Positions 33,379-45,736 are shown, counted from the first letter of the stretch. The stretch is DNA of 64,000 bases from Diphasiastrum complanatum (GCA_029204225.1 CM055094.1:9343234-9407233); one strand, 5' to 3'. The notes: generated by a model not told the origin, from the letters alone. Made by a program: numbers and translations.

Positions 33379-33512
33379 CCACACCACCACATGGTGGTGT
33401 GGCAGCCATCTCCCGGTGGTGGGATGGCCGTACCGCCCATCCCACCGGGGGATGTGCTCTGCACCCTCATGTGGGGGTGCGATTTTTTACACTCCCCGAG
33501 ATTTTTTACACT
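33379..33512. repeat. cluster of three hairpin-forming inverted repeats
   Basis: First, CACACCACCA and TGGTGGTGTG separated by two bases (33380-33402). Second, CATCTCCCGGTGGTGGGATGG against CCATCCCACCGGGGGATG (about 33407-33454). Third, GCACCC...GGGTGC (about 33461-33480). ATTTTTTACACTC is doubled right after (33483 and 33500). GC-rich in AT-rich surroundings; perhaps the end of an uncharacterised element. Confidence 0.7.
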
Positions 33513-33904
33513 CATTTGTCCGTCATATAACTTGAGAAAAAGGAACACAATTGCTTGGACTCTATAAATTTGTTCATAGAGATTTACTTTTACAAGGTCT
33601 AGCTTAGGGGTAATTGTTTGAATATATGAACATGAAGAGGTTCTTTTTTTTTATATTTAGAATAGTTGTTCATTATATGACAATAATTACAAGTGGTAAA
33701 GATCATTGAACTTAAAGTGAGCTTGTAAGGGGGAAATGTAACTTTAAAAATCACCTTAATTAGCCATAAAGGTCACTAAAAAGACCATTTTCCAAAATGT
33801 AAAATCCTTTCTCTAGGCAAGGCACTATGCCCATAAAAGCCCAAACAACTTGCATGGGCATGACATTTATACGCCAATAAATGCCAGTGCAAGTAGTTTA
33901 TCTT

Positions 33905-34255
33905 TATGTTGGGTAAAGTCCTAGGCAATGACTTTATGCCCCTCCTCATGCCCTACCCTTTTAGATTCAATTCTTCCTCTCAGCCACTCCATTTTGTTGT
34001 GGAGTCCTTGGGCTTGATAGCTCCCTCTTGATCCCATCACAAAAAGCTTCGATTTTGGTCGAAATATACTTAGAAGATATACCCAAGTAAATCTACTAAA
34101 GTCATCAATAAATGTGACATACATTTTAGAACCACCATTGCTCATTGTACTCATACTATGTATGTCCGAATGTACAAGTTGAAAGGGCTTATTAGATCTT
34201 GAGTTATATCTATTGTAAGGTAGTCTATGTGACTTAGATAAAGCACAATGTTTGT
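33905..34255 (-). pseudogene. copia integrase fragment
   Basis: The minus strand reads CALSKSHRLPYNRYNSRSNK, then PFQLVHSDIHS and SKMYVTFIDDFSRFTWVYLL, the N-terminal half of a copia integrase with its first catalytic D (HSD). It ends at about 33920. No other part of this element is nearby. Confidence 0.85.
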
Positions 34256-34436
34256 TACGTCCACGTCCTGAATATTACTAGGTTCTCTCACCCTACTCTT
34301 GCTTCCTATTCCTTGGCTTGGAGGTGAAGCTTCTGGAGATTGATCGGATGCTTCTACTTGGTAGGGTGGTTTTTCCACATTGTGTTCTCTTGTGTTTTGT
34401 CTTGTAAGTAGGATCTTGAGGAACTTTCCCTTACAT

Positions 34437-34448
34437 TGGTATCAGAGC
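34437..34448 (+). other. primer binding site of an isolated LTR remnant
   Basis: TGGTATCAGAGC two bases after a sequence ending TTACA, as at the inner edge of a 5' LTR. No gag or second LTR was recognised downstream. Confidence 0.5.
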
Positions 34449-34449
34449 A

Positions 34450-35629
34450 AGGCTTACGAAGATCAAAGAACTTGGAGTGGTGTTGCCTTTTGTCGAATTT
34501 TTGGTGTGGATCGATTGGTATTCTCATCCAGGTGGAGAACAATATTTTTAGTTGGTGAATTCTCCTAGTTTCCATATGCATGTCATTAAGGTCCATCTCT
34601 CGAGAGATTCTCTAGTGTTTTATGGAAGATTGTCCTTGGAAGCCAATTTGTGATGCTTTTTTGGAGCTTTTGCTTATGTAACTCAAATCTTTGATAGATC
34701 TGAATTTTTTTAGCAAGTTTCATGTCATTCTAGGGATCATTAATGATGAAATTGATGATGCATGCCAGTTCTTTTCATGATTTACGGTTCTAGGCTATGT
34801 TTTTGGTCAAAAATTGCTTGTTTTTCATGATTTTTGGCTAAACATTTATAGTAAGAGCTAATATCCAGCAAGATCAGATCATTAGGATGGCTATAATCCT
34901 GTAAATTGAGTTGCATGTGGGTGAGAAAGAGTTGCATGTCATGAATTTCTACTTTATGTTGAATAAAAAACCGAAAAATAGTAAAAAATCATCATTTTTG
35001 CTAGTGTTTTTATTTATTTTTATTTTATATTTTTATATCCATAAAGTTGGATAGTAGGATGCTATAAAACACCTTGGAGAGCTTGCCAAAAGTTGAATCA
35101 AAGTCTTTTGAAGCTTTCCCTGAAGTTAGATCCAAGAATTCGGTGAATTGAGCTTGTAGAAGGCCGAAAATAGCCTTTTTTTGGTGATTTTTGGGGGATG
35201 GATTGCTCTCAATCCACAAGAGAATCATGCTTGCAGCCTATTTAGTACTCCTCTTGACCTATCTAGAAAGCTATTAGACTTGTAAATTTATGCCCGGGGG
35301 CTTATCCCCCGTCTCCATCAAGTTTGAAGCAAAATGTCCTTCTACAGATTAAGAAATCGTTGTTCGCAGCCCATATTGCTTCTTAGGACCTATATTAATG
35401 CTTCAAGGAAGTCTAATAGACCATTTAAGACTATTGGTAACATTATTTTTGGGCCTGGGGAGGTGTTTGCACGTTTTTGCATGCAAAGTACACCCTACCA
35501 CAGATTTTTGGACACTCTATTCTCGCAAGTGTGAAGCTAAGGTGGTAGGCTGATGTGGAAATCATCTTAGTCACTTGGTCTCACTCCGTACTATGCTTTA
35601 CAACGTCTAATTTGGTGCAATGTAGCTCA
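34450..35629. other. no recognised gene
   Basis: May be the leader and lost gag/pol of an element that began at the primer site at 34437, but no coding motif is visible. Confidence 0.35.
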
Positions 35630-36422
35630 AGTTATGGTCGTTTGAAATTCTGGCAGTTTTGTGAGCAAAATTGTCAAATCCGTAAATGTTCTAATTTATT
35701 ATTTCGAAATGGAAAGATTTGTGTACCTGGTGATGATGAGATCAAACACAATATTTTGTTAAATGTCATGACATACTCTATGCAAGACATCTTGGTATAC
35801 ACAAGACTCTTGATTTGGTCAGGAGAGAGTTTTATTGGCCAAAACTCAAGCCATACATCAAGTCAAATGTGATTTAATGCAACCCCTGTTAACTAGAAAA
35901 GGCTGAATGCCTTAAGGCTGGTGGTCTGTTACATCCATTGATATCCCTAATAAGAGATGGGAAAGCATATCGATGGATTTTGTAGTTGGACTTTCGAAGA
36001 CCCAACGACAAAATGATTATAACTAAGTTAGCTGCTTTCATACCAGTTAAGTCAACTGCTAAGGCTTATGATTTAGCCCAGATCTTTGCTGAAAGACGAT
36101 TTCGGTTGTATGGACTGACGAGTGACATTGTTAGTGATAGGGATCCTAAGTTCACAGGTCACTTATGGTCAGCAATATTCCATAAACTGGAAACTTCCCT
36201 TAGTTTTAGTTTTTCTGATCTTTTTGAATCAGATGGCCAAACAGAAAGGACTAATCAGACTATGGAAGATGACATATGTTTCTCATAGGCAATTTGATTG
36301 GGAAGATTATTGATTGAGTTTGCATAATAGTAGAAAGCATTGTTCTACAGGTTGCAGTCCTTTTATGCTTATATATGGTTTTCAACCTAGATCTCATGTT
36401 AATGTGGAGACAAAATCTTTAT
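35630..36422 (+). pseudogene. Ty3/gypsy integrase fragment
   Basis: The zinc finger area is scrambled (NGKICVPGDDEIKHNIL). The core then reads KLAAFIPVKSTAKAYDLAQI, YGLTSDIVSDRDPKFTGHLW (second catalytic D) and SDGQTERTNQTMED (catalytic E). After stops, a C-terminal segment (FMLIYGFQPRS) follows. The fragment ends abruptly at about 36422, where a copia gag in opposite orientation begins. Confidence 0.85.
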
Positions 36423-36623
36423 GATTTGGAGTGCCTTCTTGGCCCTCTTGTCATACCTTACTTAATCTTGAAGAACCAAAGGCCTCTCTTCCACACATAC
36501 AACAATATCCATTAACTCATTCAACCCAAGTAGGGACTCCATCCTTACTTTCCAAGTTGAATAGTTAGTTGAGTTGAGCCTATCATTACTTTCCAACATG
36601 ATTTCACTTGTAGTAGCCATCAT
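36423..36623 (-). pseudogene. copia gag N-terminal fragment
   Basis: ATG at 36623 on the minus strand; NDRLNSTNYSTWKVRMESLL and VRYDKRAKKALQIIK match the copia gag start also found at 43093-43434. One stop is visible. 36624-37015 contains degenerate LTR-like sequence of the same element. Confidence 0.75.
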
Positions 36624-37015
36624 GAAAAATGATTGCTCCCCTTCTATGGTCTTGTTCTAATGCACTAAGCACTTATACTCCTCTCAAAAAATGGAGGAAT
36701 ACGAAATCACAATGATTTAGAACATGGCAAGACTAGCTCCCTTGAAACTACACAACTTACATGTAGATCTTGATGAATCTTGATCAACAAATGATCACCA
36801 TAACATATTAAATCTAAGATATGAAAATTGATGACTTACACACAAGTTGGAGAGCTTATTACAATCAATCCTATTGAATCAACAAGAAACTATATGCAAA
36901 ATAATTGACAATCTTAGTGCTCATCCATATAGGGAGACTTCTCTTCCATGGAGCAAAGCTCGTCCACAAAGAAAATTTTACATCCAATAAAGGAAATTAA
37001 ATCATCCACTTGGGG

Positions 37016-37110
37016 TAGTACAATTGGCACAACTATTCCTCAAAGATGTTGTCAAATTGCATGGGCTACCAAAGAAAATAGTGTGTGACAGAGATCCAAG
37101 ATGGACAAGT
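37016..37110 (+). pseudogene. small gypsy integrase fragment
   Basis: QLAQLFLKDVVKLHGLPKKI then VCDRDPRW is the integrase segment around the second catalytic D. It is cut off by the copia LTR that begins at 37151. Confidence 0.75.
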
Positions 37111-37150
37111 TAAAGCCCAAGTTATGTTTGAGCATTGCATTCCATCCACA

Positions 37151-38274
37151 TGTTGGACTTTAGTCTTACACCTACTCATCCTTTTCACCCCCTTCATCTC
37201 TTAAGGAAATCACTCTCTCAAGCATCTACAGAAATGATATACCTTTTGATAGTCTGTAGAAATACACGAAAAACTTCAATAGGCAAGACACCGTAAGAGT
37301 CTTGCCTATGGTTACTTACAAAAGAGACCGAAGGTCCTACATACGGTCCATTACAAAGTCGAAGTAAACCGACTGCAACGCACCGCAACAAGTCCGCAAG
37401 GACTCACATACAAAGACCAATGGAAGGAGTCAACCGCAACGAACCACAACACTCCAGCCTACGGTCCATTGCGATGCTTAAGAAAACCGAAGCAAATCGA
37501 AGGCAACCGTTGAGCTGGAGCTTACGACCACCAAGACAACGATTGCGGTTGTCATACAGTTTTAAATTCATGCCCTTGCGGTCAAGCTACAGTTGCAACG
37601 ATGCCACATTTTCATGCTCGTGACGCTTATGAAGGAGATCCTTTTCCTGTACCTCTTCACATCTTCACGATGCACCAATAACCGATCTACGGATCAAGTA
37701 CAAGGGCTTCTAATGATCTTTTAAGCTATAATTAGAATAACTAAAGATCTTCTAACAACTATATAAACATCTAGAATATACATAGATAATCGATCAATTT
37801 ATTCACAGAGGTCAAACGACCAAAAGTGGTCCTCTGGTAGTTGACTCCTCGGAGTTAGTGATCATTTTTAGAGAGAGTAAAGAGTATTCTGAAAGATAAC
37901 ATTCAGTAGCTCATGTAAGTAGGATCACGCGCTTCGTGCGATTGTTTTGTGATCTAATATCGTTGTTACTACAACACCCTTTTATATAGAAGCGCTATTT
38001 TTCCATATCAGTTGTACTCATATTGAATGTTTTAATGTCTCTCACTCTTTCTCTCTATTATCAGAAATATTCTGTCAAATACAGAGGATAGCACAGCTGT
38101 CTCAGATGCCTAATTCTTCACATTCTCTATGGTTGTCTACGACAGCTACTCTCTTATCAAATAAATCAGAACTCCTCTGCATCTTAGTCTCTAAAGTAAT
38201 CCAAGATCCTTCTTCATCATTGTCTTCTTTTTGGTGGGACGACGACCTGTGAACATCCATCATGTGTCTCATCA
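37151..38274 (+). repeat. 5' LTR of copia 3
   Basis: TGTTGGACTTTAGTC to CATCA, about 1.1 kb. The first 660 bp align with 41312-42028; the last 460 bp have no counterpart there. Confidence 0.75.
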
Positions 38275-38277
38275 TAG

Positions 38278-38292
38278 TGGTATCAGAGCGCA
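38278..38292 (+). other. primer binding site, initiator Met tRNA
   Basis: TGGTATCAGAGCGCA three bases after the LTR end. Confidence 0.85.
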
Positions 38293-38394
38293 TGGTTTTT
38301 GGATGCACTAAGAGTCTTGAGATAAAGAACCTTATAAGTTCATTTATTAGAAGTAGTTTTTATATCTGATTTGTAATCTCTGTTCATCGATCAT

Positions 38395-38955
38395 CATGGA
38401 AGGCTCAACCTCAAAATCCGCTTGATCAACAAGTTTAACGGAGATGATTTCCACATGTGAAAATTCAAAATGAGGATGATCCTGATCAAAAAGGAGCTAC
38501 GGGGATATGTCAATGGTTCTATAGCCAAACCGGTGGAATCTGAAATGCTACCAACATAGGAAACAAAGGATGGCAAAGCTCTTGCCATCGTATCCTTGAA
38601 TCTGAAAGACACTCATATAGCTCATGTATCAAATTGTACCACTTCAAAAGAAGCATGAGACACTTTGACAAGCATTTATGAAACGTCAGATGTTTCAGCT
38701 CGTCTCTTTTTGGGAAAGAAGGTCCTAACCCTAAAAATGAGCGAAGGAACCTCAGTCAGTGATCATCTAAACAAGTTCAAGCAGTTGCTAAATCAACTTG
38801 TTGCTATAGGTTCGTCTGTTTCAGAAGAGGACTCTACGATATCTCTTCTAGCCAGTCTTCCATCCTCCTATGACAATCTAGTGTTGCTTCTGAGCAATAC
38901 TGCTACGCTGTCTCTGCAGAAGCTGACAACAAGCTTATTACATGAAGAAGTATGA
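38395..38955 (+). pseudogene. copia 3 gag
   Basis: The start region reads KFNGDDFHM, then TGA where Trp is expected, then KFKMRMILIKKEL. After a further stop it is open from 38665: LFLGKKVLTLKMSEGTSVSD, LNKFKQLLNQLVAIGSSVSE, LLASLPSSYDNLV. This is the UBN2-type copia gag. The TGA falls at the same codon as in copia 1. Confidence 0.8.
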
Positions 38956-39117
38956 AGAAAGAGCTTATCCACGACGAGTACCAAGTCAATGGCCCTATAC
39001 TCCAATAAGCAACATTCCAAGAAGAAGAACTTCAAGGACAAGAAGACGAAGACTGAGCAGTCAGATTCAATGCAACTGCAACAACTGTAGAATAGTTGAC
39101 ACAACAACCTGCCAAGA

Positions 39118-39908
39118 CTAAACTATTTTGCAGATATTACAAAAGGTCCAATCACGACATCAAAGACTATGAGATCGGCAAACACAACGAAGCCAAAAAA
39201 AAGATGCAGCAGCACCAAGGTTAGAGATGCCATGGATTGATATTTCGATTCTGCTTCTCAGCACATGACACCATGTAAATTCGTATTTGAAGATCTCACA
39301 CTAGCACATTCGAAGTATGTTTACTTCGGTGACTCAAGTGCACTGCAGATGGGAGGCAAATGATCAATACGCCTCTACCTTCCAAATGGTGAATTAACCT
39401 TGCTTAAGGATGTACTATACGTACCCAAACTGACAAAGGATTTTTTTTACTGTCAGTCAACAAGCTTACTGATCAGGGCTGTAGAGCCTTGTTCAATTCT
39501 AAACAATGTACCATTTTGGATAAGAACAGTACTGAAGTCCTCTCTGCACACAAAGAAATAAATTTATATATCTTGAGCCATGAATATGCACTTACTACTT
39601 CTGTGAGTAATTTTGATGCTCATGTTTGGCATAAAAAATTAGGTCATTTAAACATGAGGTCGATCTTGTATATGCATCACAATAGCTTGGTCAAGGATAT
39701 GAATATAACTGTTGTCTCTAGCAAGAATCAAACTGTTTGTGAAAATGGCTTACTAGGAGAACAACCTAGAACTAAATTTCCTAAGGGACAAGCCAAAAGA
39801 GCTAAGTCCATTTTTGGATTAATCCATAGCGATCTATGTGGTTCTATGAGCATGCCCTCTTTGGGCCAAGCCTTATATTTCATCACATTTATTGATGACT
39901 TCTCCTGA
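39118..39908 (+). pseudogene. copia 3 knuckle, protease and integrase start
   Basis: The knuckle reads CRYYKRSNHDIKDY, so the second and last zinc cysteines have become tyrosine. The protease box reads YFDSASQHMT and lacks the glycine of D-S-G. From 39489 the integrase region has VWHKKLGHLNMRSI and LIHSDLCGSM with the first catalytic D, then FITFIDDFS before a stop. The rest of the catalytic core is deleted; the sequence resumes near 39960 at the integrase end (GCLCYAQIPYDLRKKL). Confidence 0.8.
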
Positions 39909-40380
39909 TTTACCAGAACTATGTTCATAAAGAACAAGTATGAGGCCTTTAATTGTTTAAAAAATTCAAACTGTCCTGTGTGTTTGGATGTCTCTGCTAT
40001 GCACAAATACCATATGATCTGAGGAAAAAGCTTGATCCTATAAGCTGTAAGTACATTATCATTGGCTATTCAACATCACATAAAGCATATCACATTTATA
40101 ATCTCAGTCAGCCGAGATGTTGTCTTCTTTGAAGACAAATTTTATGTTTTCAAGCAGAAGCAGGAAATGCAGGAGTTTGCCCCAACAACTCCATTTACCA
40201 TCAATAGGCCTAGACCTACGATTGTACCACAAGTTGAAGATATCATTGTCATTCATCCAGGAGAGACGTCTATTCAAGAACCTGCAGTTCGAAGGTCTGC
40301 ACGACAACGACAACAACCTGATCACTTCATCCCTTAGGCGTTTATAAGCCACACCGAACTTGCCTTTGTTGTAGAGCCTC

Positions 40381-41184
40381 TGTCATTTTTAGATGCAGAC
40401 AAATGGAAAGCTGCTATTAATACTGAGTACCATTCATTAATGATAAACAAGACTTGGAGGCTTGTTAATCCTCTTGCAGGTATAAAACCTATTGACACTA
40501 AGTGGATCTTCAAACTAAGCTTAGGTAAAAGAATCAATATCCAAATGGGAAGCTCATTTAGTGGTTAAAGGTTATGAACAAGTTTATGGAATAGATTACA
40601 CTAACAGCTATAGTCCAGGTGGTAAAACATCAATCTATTCGAACCTTGTTGGCTATAGTTGTTGCAGAGGATTTGGACATTCATCAAATGGACATCCAAA
40701 CAACATTCCTTCACGGATGAATACAAGAAGAAATTTTCACTTATCAACTAGAAGGTTACGTCCTTCAAGGCCAAGAGCATTTGTGGGATGTAAATTGCAG
40801 AAGGCACTTTATGGCCTCAAGCAAGCTCCTAGGAATTGGTATGAATGAATGAATCCCTTCTTGTTGCAGCATGAGTTTACTTCATGCTCAGCAAACTCAA
40901 ATGTGTACCTCAAGAACAAAGGCTCAAGCTATGTGATAATAGCTTTATATGTCGATGACTCTTTAATCATCGGCAACTCAACTCAGTTATTGCATGAGAC
41001 AAAGTCTCTGCTATTACAAGAATTTGAAATGACTGATTTAGGGCCAGTTCATTATCTACTTGGTATTAAGAGCTGTATAGCTCTATCTCTGAACCCACGA
41101 ACTCATGCTAGAACCAAACACATAGAGGTTCAGTTTTATTTTTTTAGAGAGAAGGTCCAGAACAAAGATGTTGTACTAAGTTAA
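40381..41184 (+). pseudogene. copia 3 reverse transcriptase and RNase H remnant
   Basis: DADKWKAAINTEYHSLMINK starts RT, followed by frameshifted palm sequence. From 40790, LQKALYGLKQAPRNWYE and the catalytic LYVDDSLII are intact. After HYLLGIK an internal deletion removes RNase H, rejoining at TKHIEVQFYFFREKV, with ADVLTKSL beyond the stop. Confidence 0.85.
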
Positions 41185-41298
41185 TGTCATACAGACAGTA
41201 TGTTGGCTGATGTTCTCACAAAATCATTGTTAAGGAAAAAACATTCTACTATGGTAGGATTGTTAAGTCTCAATTTGAATTTAGATTCAAAGCAATAA

Positions 41299-41311
41299 GC
41301 TTAAGGGGGAG
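41299..41311 (+). other. polypurine tract of copia 3
   Basis: GCTTAAGGGGGAG directly before the TG of the 3' LTR. Confidence 0.85.
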
Positions 41312-42028
41312 TGTTGGAGTTTAATCTTACTCGTACTCATCCTTTTCACCCACTTCATTTATTAAGGAAATCACTCTCTCAAGCATCTGCATAAATGGTC
41401 TACCTTTTTTACAGTCTACAAAAATACACGAAAAACTTCAACAGACAAGACACCGCAAGGAACCCGTAAGAGTCTTGCCTACGGTTACCTATGAAAGAGA
41501 CAGAAGGTCCTACATACGGTCCATTACAAAGTCGAAGTAAACCGACTGCAACAAGTCTGCAAGGACTCACATACGAAGACCAACGGAAGGAGTCAACTGC
41601 AATGAACCACAACATTTCAGCCTACAGTCCATTGTGATGCTTTAAGCAAACCAAAGGCAATCGCCAAGCTGGAGCTTACGATCACCTACGAAGTGAACGA
41701 ACGACAGTTGACCGAAGGAAACTGCCAAGTCAACGATTGCGGTTGAGATACGGTTTTAATTTCATGCCCCTACGGTCAGGCTACAGTTGCAACGGTGCCA
41801 CATTTTCATGCTCCTAACGCGTACAAAGGAGATCCTTTTGTTGTACCTCTTCACATCTTCACGATGCATCAATAACTGATCTACGGATCAAGTACAAGGG
41901 TTGCTAATAGTCTATTTAACTGTAATTAGAATAACTAAAGATCTTCTGACAACTATATAAACATCTAAACATTTTGAAGAGAATATACAAAAATATACAG
42001 AGACAATCGATCAATGTATTCATAGAGA
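41312..42028 (+). repeat. 3' LTR of copia 3 (truncated)
   Basis: Begins TGTTGGAGTTTAATC and aligns with the first 660 bp of the 5' LTR, with a roughly 38-bp insertion around 41685. Similarity stops near 42028, so the last 460 bp of the LTR are lost or replaced. Confidence 0.85.
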
Positions 42029-42171
42029 CTTAATCCAAAGTGTAACCAACATCAATTGGAAAGTACATTATCACTCCGATTCAATTCACAATGTGACAAA
42101 ACTTTGAAAACGAGAATAAAATATTTAAAAATTGAAATTCAATAAACCGCAACAAAAATATATGCAAGCCC

Positions 42172-43026
42172 TCATCTCAATTCGTCTAGTAATTTCTCCT
42201 TGGCAGCAACCAAAATGGAGTTCCTTCTCCTTGCCTTTCCTTTCTGAGGAGGAGTGACAAATTCTCCCATTGATGGGCATGCTGCTTGCCCTTGCAATGG
42301 AATTGAAGACCCAATAAAATCAAGCTTCATGCTCTCCAACATGTACCCACTTTTGTTGAGAACGTCGACTTCCTCCTGCTTAGGAGATGTTCCAGTACTC
42401 ACACACCATTTACCTTCGTTCTTCGACGATGGCGCTATTGTGCCCTTGTTTGGTTGCCATGTGTGAGCAACATCTGATGAGAAAAACCACATAAACTGTA
42501 GTTTCTCCACCACTATGTCGATGCTTACCAAAAAAACTAGGAGCAATGATTGTTTCTGCGGTTTCTTTAGATGCGATTAATTCACCACATTTCTTTCTGC
42601 CATCCACCATTCCCATGCAAATTATCTTGTTACATTTTGGAATTCGCCAGATTGCCCACATGGTCTTGTGAAGATTATCTTTCCACAACATTTCCTATAC
42701 TCTATCTCTAATCATGTTCTTTGTGTTCATGCAGAATGATTTTAACAAGATCTATGCATAGAAGAGCTGCTACCGACATTGAAATGGAAGCATCCACTCG
42801 GAGCCAAGATGTTTTAAAAGAATTGGTCAAAGATATTGTCCTAGAAGAGACACATGAAGAAGAAGAGGTGAACGCTGAGTTAGGTCGATTGCAAGAAGAC
42901 TTGCAGGAGGATTTGCCCTTGGATGAATTGAGTGTGAGGGAAGAAAGAAGAAGGGTAGGTCTCAAGATGACAAGATTGCTAGCATTCCAAAAAACTTTCG
43001 TGTGGAAATGCTATCATCTACTATGA
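42172..43026. other. uncharacterised open frames, both strands
   Basis: Minus 42546-42172 (124 codons), minus 42691-42410 (CNKIICMGMVDGRKKCGELI, with paired cysteines) and plus 42721-43026 (acidic, helical: LKELVKDIVLEETHEEEEVN). None is recognised. They may be exons or remains of a transposon; coding status is unproven. Confidence 0.2.
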
Positions 43027-43092
43027 AGCGACTTTGGACTTTCTTCATTCTTTTGCAAACTTTGAAAGATTTGCCTTCTTAGATTCAACGCT

Positions 43093-43655
43093 CTAAAAGT
43101 AGATATCCCAGGCATCCTTTGATGAAGTGCTCTTACCAACTTCCTTGAAAAGTTCATTGGTAACATTCATCTTCATCATGTGTAGAGCTCTTTTGGCCCT
43201 CTTGTCATACCTCGTTTGTTCTTGTTGTGTTGCTGGCCTCTCCTCCAAACCTACAACAATATCCAAAACATCAGTCATCTCAAGCAGAGATTCCTTCCTC
43301 ACTTTCCACAATGAATAGTTGCTTGAGGTAAGCCTATCATTGCCTTCCAACATGTATCCACTTGATGTAGCCATGTTGCAATTGCCTAAAACTTGATATA
43401 GAATCTTGTATTGAGACCTTCCTAATGCATCCAAAATTGGCTATTTCTAGTAAGTGTGGCATGAAATTGGAATTCATCAAGTTTAATAACCTAAAATGAA
43501 TTTTGATCTACAAAAGATCCAATCAACATATGCAAGAAACTCAATTTTTGGGTAGAAGTCAATCTAGCATGCTCTATCATTGATATCTTCACCAAATCCT
43601 TGATAGATGTGCTTGATCCTTTCATAACCTGTAACACAAGCTCTAATACCATGTG
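43093..43655 (-). pseudogene. copia gag N terminus with primer site
   Basis: ATG at 43434 on the minus strand. SNYSLWKVRKESLLEMTDVL and TRYDKRAKRALHMMKMNVTN are the start of a copia gag; it is cut at 43093. Upstream on the same strand, 43651-43640 reads TGGTATTAGAGC, a Met-tRNA primer site with one change, and an LTR end (CA) lies at about 43654. Confidence 0.8.
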
Positions 43656-44990
43656 AAGAATTTGGGATCAATCAAGATCCAAATCCATAACATGATCTTT
43701 GGATAGAAATAGATCAACTCTACCAATCTTGCCAATGTGGAAAAATCAGCATCTACTTAATGAAAGAGATGCAAACTCACTAAGAACTTGATCAAACATC
43801 AAACATAAGATTCACGAAGTTTCTATCCATACAAAATTAGTAAGCTAATGTATTTCACAAATGTGGATATGAAAATAGCATAAAATAAGCATTTTACACA
43901 CAAGATTGCAATATATCACCAATATAGTGCACCAATGGCCAAGTTACATCCTTTTATAGCAGGTCCAAACCTAATTTCAAACTTTGGTTTCCTTCCATAA
44001 TGAAAAACTCTACTATTATTGTGACTAGATTCAATGTCTCTACTACTCAAATTGAATCTACCAAAACTCATGTACTATACTTTTCCACACTTTCCAAAGG
44101 TGATTATTCAAATGCTTTTAGACTAATATAACTTTGAAAAGTCAAACTCTAAGTCTAACATGAAAATTGGCCTCAATTGCCAAATATACAGATATGACCA
44201 AAAAAGCAAAACTAGTTGAAATTTCTCACATAATCTTTATCCTCTACAACAAGGCGACCCTTCTCATGGAGATGGTACTGTGCTGCCTTAAATGGAGGAT
44301 ATTCTCCCTCCTCGAAGTCTATCCACCAAGGATAGTAGTTGACCTCCCACTCACTCAAGCCAACTTTTCTACCAATATTGGCCCTTGCAGAGTACATACT
44401 CACTTATTTTTTTATGGCGACTTGGTTCCACATATCCACGATCATAGGCATTTCCTCTATCTCATGTTTTGCTTTAAGCTGAAAGAAATATCTGTTCAAA
44501 CTCCCGCAACATGTTAGACCCAAAATTACAATAAACTAATGAACATTTATTTGTTGTTTTCTAAGAAACATCAGATCTTACCTCCACGTCACTCTCTTCG
44601 CTGCCAGCTTTGCCTCTTCCTTTGCCTCGGTGGATATGATTGGTTCCATAATAGAAGTCAAAGCATGGAATAACTACTCTCCATATATGAATTTGATGAA
44701 AGTAAAGTACTTTGGAATGGAGCTTGCAAAGGATTCTAGAGATCCTATAAGACACATGGAAGGTAAAGTGCCTTACATAATAAATTTAGGAGGTTACACT
44801 ACAAAGAAAAAAGTGATTGTGTTAATATGCAAAGACATACCTCCTGCATCTTGGCATAACTCTAGTATATTCAAAGCCTCCAATCTAAGAGCCTCGTAGA
44901 ATACTTCACGAGCAACCACATGCAGAACAATTTGTCACCTTGTGGAATACTATATTGATCATGAGCCACAGCTCCACCCAAGCATAGTGA
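43656..44990. other. probable copia LTR, then no recognised gene
   Basis: The LTR of the minus-strand copia should start at 43654, but its far edge could not be placed. The rest shows no supported gene. Confidence 0.35.
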
Positions 44991-44996
44991 GAGTGT

Positions 44997-45736
44997 TGTG
45001 GGGCTATTTACTACCCTAGCCTCAACCCAAGATCCAAGCACACAAGCATCAAGAAGACGATGTTAGATGTCATGCGGAGGTTCGATCCCATGAGAGCGAT
45101 AGCATAGATCAAAATCCAGCATGCATAGATGATCCACAATTAGCACTAAGATCCATTAATACTATCAATTAACTCTTCAACCGTCAACACTAGATCCACA
45201 AAGATGAAAGCTTACCCTTCTCTCTCTCCCTTTCTCTCTCACAAAGGGCATAAGAATAAGCAATTCCAATAACAATCACATCCAACAATTTGCAACCACA
45301 AGAAAGCATGAGAGATGGAGGAAAAGAGATAGAGTGCAAGGACATTTCACATCCACTTCATAAGAGGGCCAACCTGCTTGCATTAGAAATGAAGATGAAA
45401 CATGTTTTACAAACTCGAGTTTGCTCCTATTTATAGTAGCCAATTCTAAAATAAGTTCCAAAAAATGGAGGGAACACAATTCAAAAATTGGAGGGAACCA
45501 ATTTGAATTTGAATATTAAACCAGTTTTGGTGGGAGCCCCAACTTTATTCACTAACTTGACATTTAGGCCCCATGACATTAAAGTCCTGCAAAAAGGCCT
45601 AAAGTCCTTTTATTAACTTGTAACTTATCAAATAACTATTTGATCATCGGGTTGGACTTACACACGCAGGGTGCCAAATCCCTCTCACTTATTATCTAGG
45701 GTTAGGTTTGTCTCAATATCCGCAAACCCTCCAACA
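44997..45736 (-). repeat. 3' LTR of a gag-family LTR element
   Basis: 740 bp on the minus strand, TGTTGGAGGG to CCACA. It aligns along its length with the 741-bp LTR at 53271-54011 but is clearly diverged. No primer site follows it, and a purine tract (minus GGTGGGGGA, near 45745) precedes it, so it is a 3' LTR. Confidence 0.85.

Larger units (their letters stand above)
37151..42028 (+). mobile_element. Ty1/copia retrotransposon with long LTRs
   Basis: 5' LTR, primer site, gag, protease, integrase, RT, polypurine tract and 3' LTR in order on the plus strand. Pol has lost the integrase C-terminal half and most of RNase H, and the 3' LTR ends early, so the element is dead. Confidence 0.9.
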
